DNA from: a virus
Virus record (IMG/VR): IMGVR_UViG_3300013131_000113
Span: 1 to 37,074 of that record
Length of the DNA stretch: 37,074 nt
Strand: one strand, 5' to 3'
In this document: piece after piece, positions 1 through 6,855 of the stretch
Position numbering within the stretch: the stretch's first letter is position 1
How the letters are laid out: the number at the start of each line of letters is the position of its first letter
The notes under the pieces: model-generated
Told to the model about the DNA's origin: nothing
Databases searched by the model: none
What the model saw: the letters and a program-made list of their open reading frames with translations, nothing else
Program-made: the position numbers and the translations under genes

Positions 1-327
1 ACTTTTATTCACGTAAAAGACATCGCTCGTTCATTTTTGTTCGCAATTGAGAATCATGAAAAGATGTCGGGAGAAGTCTATAACGTGGGTGGCAACTCGA
101 TGAACTATAGTAAAAGAGATGTGTGTAATCTAATTCAAGAAAAAATTGATTATTATCTACATTTGGCGGATATTGGTATGGATGCGGACAAACGTGACTA
201 TGTGGTTTCATATGACAAAATAAACAAACTCGGTTTCGAAACAACAATCAGTTTAGAACAGGGTATTGAGGAGCTTGTAAAGGGAATAAAGACAATCAAA
301 TACAACGACCCTTATGCTAATGTCTGA
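1..327 (+). CDS. NAD-dependent sugar epimerase/dehydratase, C-terminal end (partial)
   Basis: The reading frame is open from the first base, so the gene begins upstream of the window. The visible start of the fragment reads TFIHVKDIARSFLFAIE, which matches the conserved FIHVDDVA segment of extended short-chain dehydrogenases that act on nucleotide sugars. It is followed by GEVYNVGG, another family hallmark, and a C-terminal helix pair (residues about 80-105) typical of the substrate-binding lobe. The Rossmann fold and the YxxxK catalytic pair must lie upstream. The role is probably nucleotide-sugar modification feeding the glycosyltransferases downstream. It overlaps the next gene by 14 bases, so the two are probably co-transcribed. 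The exact substrate cannot be read from this fragment. Confidence 0.85.
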   Translation, partial: TFIHVKDIARSFLFAIENHEKMSGEVYNVGGNSMNYSKRDVCNLIQEKIDYYLHLADIGMDADKRDYVVSYDKINKLGFETTISLEQGIEELVKGIKTIKYNDPYANV

Positions 328-1069
328 AACTTACTACGAAAAGTATTCCAAATATTATGACACTATTCATATCGATAAGGACTATGAAATAGAAAGTAAT
401 TTAATATACAGATACTCACCGAACAAAAATTCACTTCTTGATATCGGATGTGGCACCGCAAATCATTCAATTATTCTTTCAGAATACTTTGGGAAAATTG
501 TCGGTGTTGATTTGTCTGAACCAATGTTGAATGAGGCAAAAAAGAAAATTGACTCACTCAAAATCTCCAATATTGAACTAACAAATTTGGAATTGTGTAA
601 AATTGATGGGACATTTGATACAGTAATTTCCATGTTCAATGTTGTTAATCACATTCAAAATTTGGAAGACCTGTCTATGTTCTTCGAAGATGTTAAGAAC
701 AAATTAAACGAGGATGGAATTTTTATATTTGATTGTTGGAATGGCACCGCCTGTAGAATGGAAATACCCACTGAATACCACAAAAAATTTGTTAATTATG
801 ATTGGTACACATTGGAGTTGGAGACCAACACTACTTCCAACTTGTTTGATGCTTGGTCTTTAGTAGAAACGAATGTAAATGTCTACTCAGAAGGGGATAA
901 GGTCGATGAGTTCAAATATGGGATTCTCCACAAACTTTGGACCCCTGATATTTTGAAATCTTTGATAGAAATATCGGGTATGAAAGTTGTAAACATAATT
1001 CCAAGTTTTAATGATGAGGAAGTTGCCAAAGCCAATGATTATCGGATTACTTTTATTTGTGAAAAATGA
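314..1069 (+). CDS. Class I SAM-dependent methyltransferase
   Basis: About 250 residues with the class I methyltransferase core: motif I LLDIGCGTANHS (residues about 41-52), the acidic end of strand 2 at VGVDLSEPML, and FDTVISMFNVVNHI for motif IV. The N-terminus (YYEKYSKYYDTIH) resembles small-molecule or sugar methyltransferases of phage and surface-glycan clusters. The first ATG is at 314, with a second in-frame ATG at 320 giving MSETYYEKYSK. Both overlap the end of the epimerase gene and either could be used, since no Shine-Dalgarno signal helps. It overlaps the FkbM gene by ATGA. The likely job is methylation of a sugar or of a glycan-linked group; the substrate is unknown. Confidence 0.88.
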   Translation: MLMSETYYEKYSKYYDTIHIDKDYEIESNLIYRYSPNKNSLLDIGCGTANHSIILSEYFGKIVGVDLSEPMLNEAKKKIDSLKISNIELTNLELCKIDGTFDTVISMFNVVNHIQNLEDLSMFFEDVKNKLNEDGIFIFDCWNGTACRMEIPTEYHKKFVNYDWYTLELETNTTSNLFDAWSLVETNVNVYSEGDKVDEFKYGILHKLWTPDILKSLIEISGMKVVNIIPSFNDEEVAKANDYRITFICEK

Positions 1070-1722
1070 AAAAAGTAATTGTTGAAGTTGGAGCAAACAG
1101 AGGTCAAGATACTGAAAAGTATGTCAACGAAGAAAACTCCTTTGTCTATTGTATTGAACCCGTACCAAAATTGGTAGAACAACTCAAAGAAAAATTCAAT
1201 GGGCACACTAACATCGAGTTTTTTCAAATCGCAATTTCAGACTTTAATGGCAAATCAAAATTTGGTCTGTCTGCCCCCTTTACTGATGGTTTAGAATCCA
1301 CAATGGCATGTTCTTCACTTTATGATTTTGTAGATGACCCTAAAAAAAAGTGGGGAGAAAACAGAAATGATTTCTTCATGACGGAACACATTGAGGTAGA
1401 GGTTTTACGAATGGACACATTTATTGAACAAAACAATATAGAACGAATTGATTTTTTTCACTGTGATTCTCAGGGAGCCGACTTGAGGATTTTGGAATCA
1501 TTCGGAAAATATTTGAAAATATTGAAAAGTGGGAAGTGTGAAGCATCCAACACAGTTAACCTTTATAAAAATGCCGATAATAGCTTCGAAAAAATAGAAA
1601 ACTTTTTGGAAACAAATGGTTTTAAAATAACCAAAATATTTGACCATTTCGGAAATCTTGTAAATCGTTACAACATAAAAAGAGCCACACAAGAAGTTGA
1701 TATTCACTTTGAACGATTATAA
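1066..1722 (+). CDS. FkbM-family methyltransferase
   Basis: The protein has 218 residues. The N-terminus VIVEVGANRGQDT is the SAM-binding motif in its FkbM form. It is followed by YCIEPVPKL, the EVEVLRMDTFIEQ segment and IDFFHCDSQGADLRIL, which is the FkbM signature IDfxKiDvQGaEl with His-Cys in place of the usual Lys-Ile. FkbM enzymes O-methylate polyketides and sugars, and many in surface-polysaccharide clusters act on glycan residues. The start ATG overlaps the stop of the previous methyltransferase (ATGA), so the two are translationally coupled. In context it is the second methyltransferase of a glycan-modification run. Substrate unknown. Confidence 0.88.
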   Translation: MKKVIVEVGANRGQDTEKYVNEENSFVYCIEPVPKLVEQLKEKFNGHTNIEFFQIAISDFNGKSKFGLSAPFTDGLESTMACSSLYDFVDDPKKKWGENRNDFFMTEHIEVEVLRMDTFIEQNNIERIDFFHCDSQGADLRILESFGKYLKILKSGKCEASNTVNLYKNADNSFEKIENFLETNGFKITKIFDHFGNLVNRYNIKRATQEVDIHFERL

Positions 1723-1736
1723 ATAACATTTGTGAT

Positions 1737-2231
1737 ATGATTACAGTACCTGTAAGTGTCGGAGAAATTATTGATAAGCTATCAATACTCCAAGTAAAAA
1801 AAAATAACATTAAAGACCAAACCAAGTTGCGTGAAGTAGAGAAAGAGTTTAACGCCCTTAATGAAATTTCAAAACCTTACCTTGGTGATAAAGATATCTT
1901 TAATATCTATGACGATTTGATTACCACAAACTCGAAACTTTGGGATATTGAAGATAAATTGAGGATTCATGAAAAAAATCAAATTTTTGATGATAAATTT
2001 GTGGAGTTAGCACGTTCAGTATATTATACCAATGACGAGAGATTCTCCCTTAAAAATAAAATAAACCAATTAACAAACTCAGAATTGAAAGAACAAAAAA
2101 GTTACGAGGATTACAGACCTGAAACAGGTAAGTCTGAAAAAACTTACATTTTCGAAAGTCCTGACGGAGGGAAAACCGTATACAGAAGAGAATTTGGAGC
2201 TCCCCATGAAACTCGGGAACTTATTAAATAA
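1737..2231 (+). CDS. DUF6165-like protein with extra C-terminal segment
   Basis: The protein has 164 residues. The first part (MITVPVSVGEIIDKLSILQ, then a Lys/Glu-rich helical stretch to about residue 120) resembles the DUF6165 family as I remember it, which occurs beside glycosyltransferase genes. The last 40 residues (YRPETGKSEKTYIFESPDGG and following) look like a separate short beta segment rich in Gly, Tyr and Arg, so this may be a small fusion. No catalytic motif is evident. It sits 14 bases after the FkbM gene and 6 bases before phoH. The function is not known; a helper role in glycan assembly is only guilt by association. Confidence 0.65.
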   Translation: MITVPVSVGEIIDKLSILQVKKNNIKDQTKLREVEKEFNALNEISKPYLGDKDIFNIYDDLITTNSKLWDIEDKLRIHEKNQIFDDKFVELARSVYYTNDERFSLKNKINQLTNSELKEQKSYEDYRPETGKSEKTYIFESPDGGKTVYRREFGAPHETRELIK

Positions 2232-2237
2232 TTTTAG

Positions 2238-2984
2238 ATGAAGAAGAGACCCATACAGAGCGGAACCTCCAACAACGGAGACGACCAATATCGTTCTAAA
2301 AAAGAAATAATTAGCACGATTATCAAAAGAAAAACTAAAGAAAAATTTTTGTCAGCAAGTCAAAAAGAATATTATGAAAAACTTTATAATTCTCAAATAA
2401 CAATCTGCTCAGGGCCCGCGGGAGTCGGTAAAAGTTACATCGCAATGAAATGTGCGATTGATTTGATAGCAGACCCGAATACCCCTTACGAAAAAATAAT
2501 AATTGTCAGACCTGCTGTAGAAGCCGAAGAAAAATTGGGGGCTCTACCCGGTAATGTTGAGGAAAAGTTAGACCCTTATATTTTCCCAACTTACTACTTA
2601 CTGAACAAAATTGTTGGTAAAGATGTTAGGGAAAGACTCAAAGACTTGGAGGTTATTGAAGTTTTTGCCTTAGCATATATGAGGGGTATGAATATTGACA
2701 ACTCAATTTTGATTTTCGAAGAGGCCCAAAATTCTTCACCCAATCAGATGAAACTTTTGTTAACCCGTATTGGTTTCAACTCCAAATTTTTTATCTCGGG
2801 TGATGTCGAACAGACCGATAGATACAGAGATAAAACTCACTCGGGTCTCTTTGACGCCATAAGAAGATTTGGTAATATGGAACAGATTGGTGTCCATGAA
2901 TTCAAAGACTCTGACGTTGTCCGTAATCCCTTGATTACAAAAATATTACAAAGATACAATAGTCCAAATGAAGATAGGAATTGA
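2238..2984 (+). CDS. phoH: PhoH-family P-loop ATPase
   Basis: The protein has 248 residues. The Walker A motif GPAGVGKS (residues 59-66) follows a YxxxLYNSQITICSG lead-in, and Walker B is ILIFEEAQN (about 157-165), an EEAQN variant of the family's DEAQN. KFFISGDVEQTD matches the family's SGDxxQxD sensor region. PhoH-like ATPases are common in marine and T4-like phages. Cellular relatives are linked to phosphate starvation and RNA metabolism, often as a PhoH domain with RNA-binding or PIN partners, but the phage role is unsettled. Here only the ATPase domain is present. It lies inside the glycan-related run and overlaps the next gene by 17 bases. Confidence 0.92.
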   Translation: MKKRPIQSGTSNNGDDQYRSKKEIISTIIKRKTKEKFLSASQKEYYEKLYNSQITICSGPAGVGKSYIAMKCAIDLIADPNTPYEKIIIVRPAVEAEEKLGALPGNVEEKLDPYIFPTYYLLNKIVGKDVRERLKDLEVIEVFALAYMRGMNIDNSILIFEEAQNSSPNQMKLLLTRIGFNSKFFISGDVEQTDRYRDKTHSGLFDAIRRFGNMEQIGVHEFKDSDVVRNPLITKILQRYNSPNEDRN

Positions 2985-3579
2985 AGTTAACGGTGTTTTA
3001 AGGGATACCATTACTAAAGTTTTTCAAGTTTACGAAAAATGGTATATTGACAACCCGCTTCTCGAAAAAAAAGAGGGGGACTTTGAATATGGTGTCATCT
3101 CAGAAATTACTTCATTGAATCTTAGTGAACATCTCAAGTTTGAGAATCCCGATGAGGTTTACGATTTTTTATACACAGAACATTGTATGGAAATTTTTGG
3201 ACACGCACCTTCGGTAGAAATGAGTACCTTTATTGATTTCAACGAATTTTATGTGGACAATCGTGACAAACACGAAATCTTGATTGTTTCCGATGAAATA
3301 GGTAAATCAAAACCAGCAACACTTTTTTTCCTTTCCAAGTTTGGGTGCCAAGTAGAAAAAATAAAATTTTATAGTAAAATCACTTTAGATTCAATGTGGG
3401 ATGAAGTTGATGTTTTACTTACAGCAAGTCCCGACCTATTATTAAACCATCCCGAAAACAAAAAAGTAATCAAATTTGAGTCTCCATATAATAAAGAAAT
3501 TCAGAATGATATTACAATTGAAGAGTTCAAGGAACTAAACGAAGTAATAAAAAATTTAGATGTTACAAGTTTTCAATGA
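2968..3579 (+). CDS. HAD-like protein lacking the catalytic aspartates (inferred pseudo-enzyme)
   Basis: The protein has 203 residues. Its start, IGIEVNGVLRD, lines up with the DxDGVLRD motif I of HAD phosphatases and deoxynucleotidases, but both aspartates are replaced (Glu6 and Asn8). A motif II-like strand follows at ILIVSDE (Ser108), with GKSKPATLFFLSKFG after it, and a motif IV-like strand at VDVLLTASPDLL (about 147-158). If the alignment is right the fold is kept while catalysis is lost or changed. Overlaps of 17 and 20 bases with both neighbours indicate an operon. The assignment comes from motif order and not from a search, so fold confidence is moderate and function is unknown. Confidence 0.55.
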   Translation: MKIGIEVNGVLRDTITKVFQVYEKWYIDNPLLEKKEGDFEYGVISEITSLNLSEHLKFENPDEVYDFLYTEHCMEIFGHAPSVEMSTFIDFNEFYVDNRDKHEILIVSDEIGKSKPATLFFLSKFGCQVEKIKFYSKITLDSMWDEVDVLLTASPDLLLNHPENKKVIKFESPYNKEIQNDITIEEFKELNEVIKNLDVTSFQ

Positions 3580-3835
3580 GACGTACTTTATTGACTTTGA
3601 CGCAATAGAAAAGTACATAGACATGAAAGAATTGACGGAGCCTGAATTTTCGGGTTCTTCAGAGCAAAAAATTAACGTGGTCAAGTTCGAACTTGTCAAG
3701 TTAATGTTGGATGTAATTATGTCCGAAAACGAAGGACATGATGAAAAGTTGGGCTTGAAAAATTCGGATAGTTCTATACCTTTCAGGCTCGCATTTAATT
3801 CACTACTAAATAAAAACTTAATCAATCATTATTGA
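3560..3835 (+). CDS. Small hypothetical protein, 91 residues
   Basis: I do not recognise this protein. It is short, acidic in the middle and mostly helical by composition (IEKYIDMKELTEPEF, then VKFELVKLMLDVIMSENEG), with no Cys pair, membrane span or signal peptide. Its start overlaps the previous gene by 20 bases and its stop lies one base before the next gene's ATG, so it fits tightly in the operon. An antisense frame covers the same span but breaks this packing and is a shadow. Confidence 0.7.
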   Translation: MLQVFNETYFIDFDAIEKYIDMKELTEPEFSGSSEQKINVVKFELVKLMLDVIMSENEGHDEKLGLKNSDSSIPFRLAFNSLLNKNLINHY

Positions 3836-3836
3836 A

Positions 3837-4892
3837 ATGGATTCTGAACAAATTCAAAAAGTAAAAAATTCCATACAAAACTTGAGGGAAAAGAAATCTA
3901 AATTTCTCTTTTTCATTCATGACACTAAGGGTAACGCCAAAGCCTCTATAAGATACATTTACGACATGGCATTAACTCTCCAAAGAAATGGTTTCAACAC
4001 CGTCATACTCCACGAGAAAAAAGATTATGCTGGAGTTGCTACTTGGTTAGGAGAAGAGTATATGACAGAACTAACACACCAATCTATTGAAGGTGAAAAA
4101 ATTGAAGTGACTCCTGAAGACTTTTTAATTGTACCTGAAATTTTTGCGTTTATGATGGAACAAGTAAAATCTCTACCTTGTGCTAAGGTTGTACTGGCAC
4201 AACAATATGCTCACATGTTAGAGACCCTTCAACCAGGACAAACATGGAACCAATTTGGATTTCTGAAATGTATCACTACATCTGAAAAACAAAAAGAATA
4301 CATCAATCGTGTCTTTAGAAATATCTCATACGATGTTGTAGAACCCTACATTACAGATAAGTTTGAAAAAAGACAACTTCCTCCCATGCCGATTATTGGA
4401 GTTCATTCAAGAGAACAAGAGGATACTGTTAATTTGATTAAAACTTTTTACCTTCGTTTTCCTCAATATCGTTGGTTTACTTTCAGAGACCTCCGAGGTT
4501 TAACTGAAGACCAATTCGCAGACGCACTCAAAGAGTGTTTCGTTTCTGTTTGGATTGATAGAAAAAGTGCTTACGGCACGTTCCCCTTGGAGTCTATGAA
4601 AGTCGGGGTTCCTGTAATTGGTATTCAACCTGAATTGGTACCAAGTTGGATGAATGAAAATAATGGTATCTGGGTTAAAGATGAAATCATTTTACCCGAA
4701 CTCTTAGCCGATTGGGCACAAAATTGGTTAGAAGATAATATCTCACAAGAAGTTCACACAAATATCCAAAATACAGTAGACACACTTCAGTCCCGTGAAC
4801 AATATGAGGCTAAAGTAGTCAGTCTATTTGAATCTTATCTAAACAACAGAGCGTCTTCAATGGAAGAACAAATTTCTAAATTTTCAGAGTAA
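3837..4892 (+). CDS. GT-B fold glycosyltransferase (GT4-like)
   Basis: The protein has 351 residues. The N-terminal half has FLFFIHDTKGNAKASIRYIYDMA, a GT-B acceptor-side Rossmann start, and a long central part that crosses to a donor-binding half. AYGTFPLESMKVGVPVIG (about residues 242-259) is the GT4 signature region, in which Glu contacts the donor nucleotide sugar and the following hydrophobic-Gly-Pro-Val-Ile-Gly strand closes the site. It would move a sugar from a nucleotide donor onto an acceptor in the cytoplasm. It lies 3 bases before a second glycosyltransferase, and the pair plus the epimerase and methyltransferases suggests that the phage makes or edits a glycan on virion protein, DNA or host surface. 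Confidence 0.82.
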   Translation: MDSEQIQKVKNSIQNLREKKSKFLFFIHDTKGNAKASIRYIYDMALTLQRNGFNTVILHEKKDYAGVATWLGEEYMTELTHQSIEGEKIEVTPEDFLIVPEIFAFMMEQVKSLPCAKVVLAQQYAHMLETLQPGQTWNQFGFLKCITTSEKQKEYINRVFRNISYDVVEPYITDKFEKRQLPPMPIIGVHSREQEDTVNLIKTFYLRFPQYRWFTFRDLRGLTEDQFADALKECFVSVWIDRKSAYGTFPLESMKVGVPVIGIQPELVPSWMNENNGIWVKDEIILPELLADWAQNWLEDNISQEVHTNIQNTVDTLQSREQYEAKVVSLFESYLNNRASSMEEQISKFSE

Positions 4893-4895
4893 GTT

Positions 4896-5702
4896 ATGAG
4901 CAACAAATTAGATTTAACAATCATCCTACCCATCAAGTCTTCTTTAGCCAAAGATTTTGATGAGTATTTTACCAAGGCGATTGCCTCAGTTAAAAATCAA
5001 AAAGTACAAGTGCAAGAATTGTTAATTGTAGCAACTGTAGAAGAACAATTAAAATCATATCTTGAGTCTTATGATTTTGGAGATTTGAATGTCAGAACTG
5101 TTGTTTGGGACAAAGAACCAAGTTATAGTTCTCAGGTTAATTATGGTATTGAACAATCAACTACAAAATGGGTTTCATTATTTGAATTTGACGATGAATA
5201 CGCTAACATTTGGTTCGATAATGTAAACAAATACATTAATTACTTTCCTGAGGTTCAGGCCTTCCTTCCTGTTGTTGTTGACACAGACGAAAAAGGTATG
5301 TTTGCCGGATTTACCAATGAAGCAGTGTTTGCCGCTAACTTCTCCCAAGAAATGGGTATTCTTACCAATGATGTTCTTCAAGACTATCAAAACTTTCAAA
5401 CTTCAGGTATGGTTTTTCAGAAAAGTGTTTATGAAGATTTTGGTGGTTTCAAATCAAGTATTAAACTGACTTTTGTTTACGAATTTTTGTTAAGACTTAC
5501 TTATAATTCTGTCAATATTATGACGATTCCTCGTTTGGGTTACAAACATACAAACATGCGGGAAGGTTCTGTCTTTTGGAATTACAAGTTCGGTGGTGAA
5601 AGAATGGTTGACGATGAAGTTAAGTTTTGGGTACAAACAGCTAAGAAAGAATATTTCTTCAGAGACGATAGAACCATAAAATATTCTTCAGAAAATGTTT
5701 AA
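4896..5702 (+). CDS. GT-A fold glycosyltransferase (GT2-like)
   Basis: The protein has 268 residues. It begins LDLTIILPIKSS and continues FTKAIASVKNQ, the usual GT2 nucleotide-binding start. FEFDDEY (about residues 95-101) is positioned as the DxD metal and donor site, and the tail from YQNFQTSGMVFQKSVYEDFGGF matches the GT2 acceptor-side strand. The family transfers sugars from UDP-, GDP- or dTDP-donors with inversion. It follows the GT4-like gene after 3 bases, and its stop codon overlaps the sigma factor start by one base (TAATG), so sugar genes and the late-transcription gene share an mRNA. Donor and acceptor are unknown. Confidence 0.8.
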   Translation: MSNKLDLTIILPIKSSLAKDFDEYFTKAIASVKNQKVQVQELLIVATVEEQLKSYLESYDFGDLNVRTVVWDKEPSYSSQVNYGIEQSTTKWVSLFEFDDEYANIWFDNVNKYINYFPEVQAFLPVVVDTDEKGMFAGFTNEAVFAANFSQEMGILTNDVLQDYQNFQTSGMVFQKSVYEDFGGFKSSIKLTFVYEFLLRLTYNSVNIMTIPRLGYKHTNMREGSVFWNYKFGGERMVDDEVKFWVQTAKKEYFFRDDRTIKYSSENV

Positions 5703-6448
5703 TGACTGAAACGTTGTCGGCACAAACCGAAGATGTCGCGTCAAAAAAAAGGGGTAGAAAGGCCACCACAACTAATTACTTCGATGTACGTGAGGAGGAG
5801 GCTGTAAGAGCGTTTCTTATAGCCGAATCCTACGAAGAAAAAAACAAAATCTACAACGAATTTTTACGGGCTCCCTTAGACAAGATGATATCTTCGATTA
5901 TTCGGAGGTACAAGTTGTATAGGAAAGATATGGATTTCAGGGAAATTCATGTGGACACCCATTCTTTCCTTATGACTAAAGTAGATAAGTTCAAACCGGC
6001 CAAAAACAAAAAGGCCTACTCATACTTTGGAACAATTTGTAAAAATTACTTGATGGGTCAAATCATCAAAGACCAAAAAGAAACGAATCGTAAAATTTCA
6101 TACGAAGATATTTCTTCGAGTCTTGAGGAACGACCCGATTTAGTTTATGAGATTGATATCGATGTTGTTGAAACCGATTTATTGATTAATACATATCTTT
6201 CGGATTTAAGGGATTTTATTCAGAGTGAGAATTTGTCTGAGAGTGAAAAAAAACTTGGTCTTGCCCTTATTGACCTTTTTGAAAATTACGACTCAATATT
6301 TGCTGGTACTGACAATAATAAGTTTAATAAAAACATTATTCTTTTGTCTTTAAGAGAGATGACAAACTTGACAACAAAAGAAATTAGAAACTCCATGAAA
6401 AAGTTCAAAAAACTATATCTTTTAGTACAAACCAAAATGAAAGACTAA
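5702..6448 (+). CDS. gp55: Late-transcription sigma factor (T4 gp55-like)
   Basis: The protein has 248 residues. After a basic linker (KKRGRKATTTNYF) comes a helical domain with SIIRRYKLY, DTHSFLMTKVDKFKPAKNKK and AYSYFGTICKNYLMGQIIK. This corresponds to the sigma region 2 helix of T4 gp55, where a phrase of the kind 'F.P.k...a.aYf..i..n.' precedes the basic helix. T4 gp55 is 185 residues; this one has extra N- and C-terminal sequence. Established role of gp55: it recruits host RNA polymerase to the short late promoter with the sliding clamp as activator. The likely target here is the TATTTAT element found before many virion genes. There is no sign of region 4, as expected for gp55. Confidence 0.72.
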   Translation: MTETLSAQTEDVASKKRGRKATTTNYFDVREEEAVRAFLIAESYEEKNKIYNEFLRAPLDKMISSIIRRYKLYRKDMDFREIHVDTHSFLMTKVDKFKPAKNKKAYSYFGTICKNYLMGQIIKDQKETNRKISYEDISSSLEERPDLVYEIDIDVVETDLLINTYLSDLRDFIQSENLSESEKKLGLALIDLFENYDSIFAGTDNNKFNKNIILLSLREMTNLTTKEIRNSMKKFKKLYLLVQTKMKD

Positions 6449-6474
6449 GAAATTTTGGGTTTCGTGGTTCAAAA

Positions 6475-6484
6475 TATTTATTAG
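6475..6484 (+). promoter_or_regulatory. Putative late promoter TATTTATTAG
   Basis: TATTTATTAG ends two bases before the ATG at 6486. The same element at the same distance precedes the genes at 12781 (+) and 30833 (-). It resembles the T4 late box (TATAAATA) in length and position but is a different word. Confidence 0.6.
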
Positions 6485-6485
6485 T

Positions 6486-6854
6486 ATGCCAAGACCGCAA
6501 AAAAAAGAAATTAATTTTACCAAGGACTCCATCTTGTCCTTGATGCAGGAAATCTACAATGAACTTGTAGAACAAAGAAACACTGCTATTAGAATACAAA
6601 ACAAGATGATTTCAATGATGAAAGAACCTGAAGATATGAAATCCATTGGGCCTGTCATTGAAAAACAACAGAGAGTAATCAACGATTGTGTTGAGAAAAA
6701 GTTAACTCTTTCAAAACTTCAATCAACTATTTGGGAAAAATCAAATAATCAACAAGAGAATTTCAGTCTATCAGATTTAGATGACGACCTAATAAATTCT
6801 CTAATTGATAAGGACTCAAATGTGGATGATGAACCCACATATAGAATGAAATAA
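6486..6854 (+). CDS. Small acidic-tailed protein, possible late co-activator
   Basis: The protein has 122 residues and no family that I recognise. It starts MPRPQKKEINFTKDS, continues as a long helical, coiled-coil-like stretch (residues about 15-90), and ends in an acidic hydrophobic segment FSLSDLDDDLINSLIDKD. T4 gp33, the late co-activator, is of similar size (112 residues), and both gp33 and gp55 bind the sliding clamp through short acidic-hydrophobic C-terminal tails. The position directly after the sigma gene makes a gp33-like role possible, but this rests on size, tail and context only. It carries its own TATTTATTAG element. Confidence 0.6.
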   Translation: MPRPQKKEINFTKDSILSLMQEIYNELVEQRNTAIRIQNKMISMMKEPEDMKSIGPVIEKQQRVINDCVEKKLTLSKLQSTIWEKSNNQQENFSLSDLDDDLINSLIDKDSNVDDEPTYRMK

Positions 6855-6855
6855 G

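Noticed and set aside
3556-3825. Minus-strand 89-residue frame
   Set aside because: Covers the small + strand gene at 3560 that fits the operon by overlap and spacing; the minus frame has no promoter or partner.
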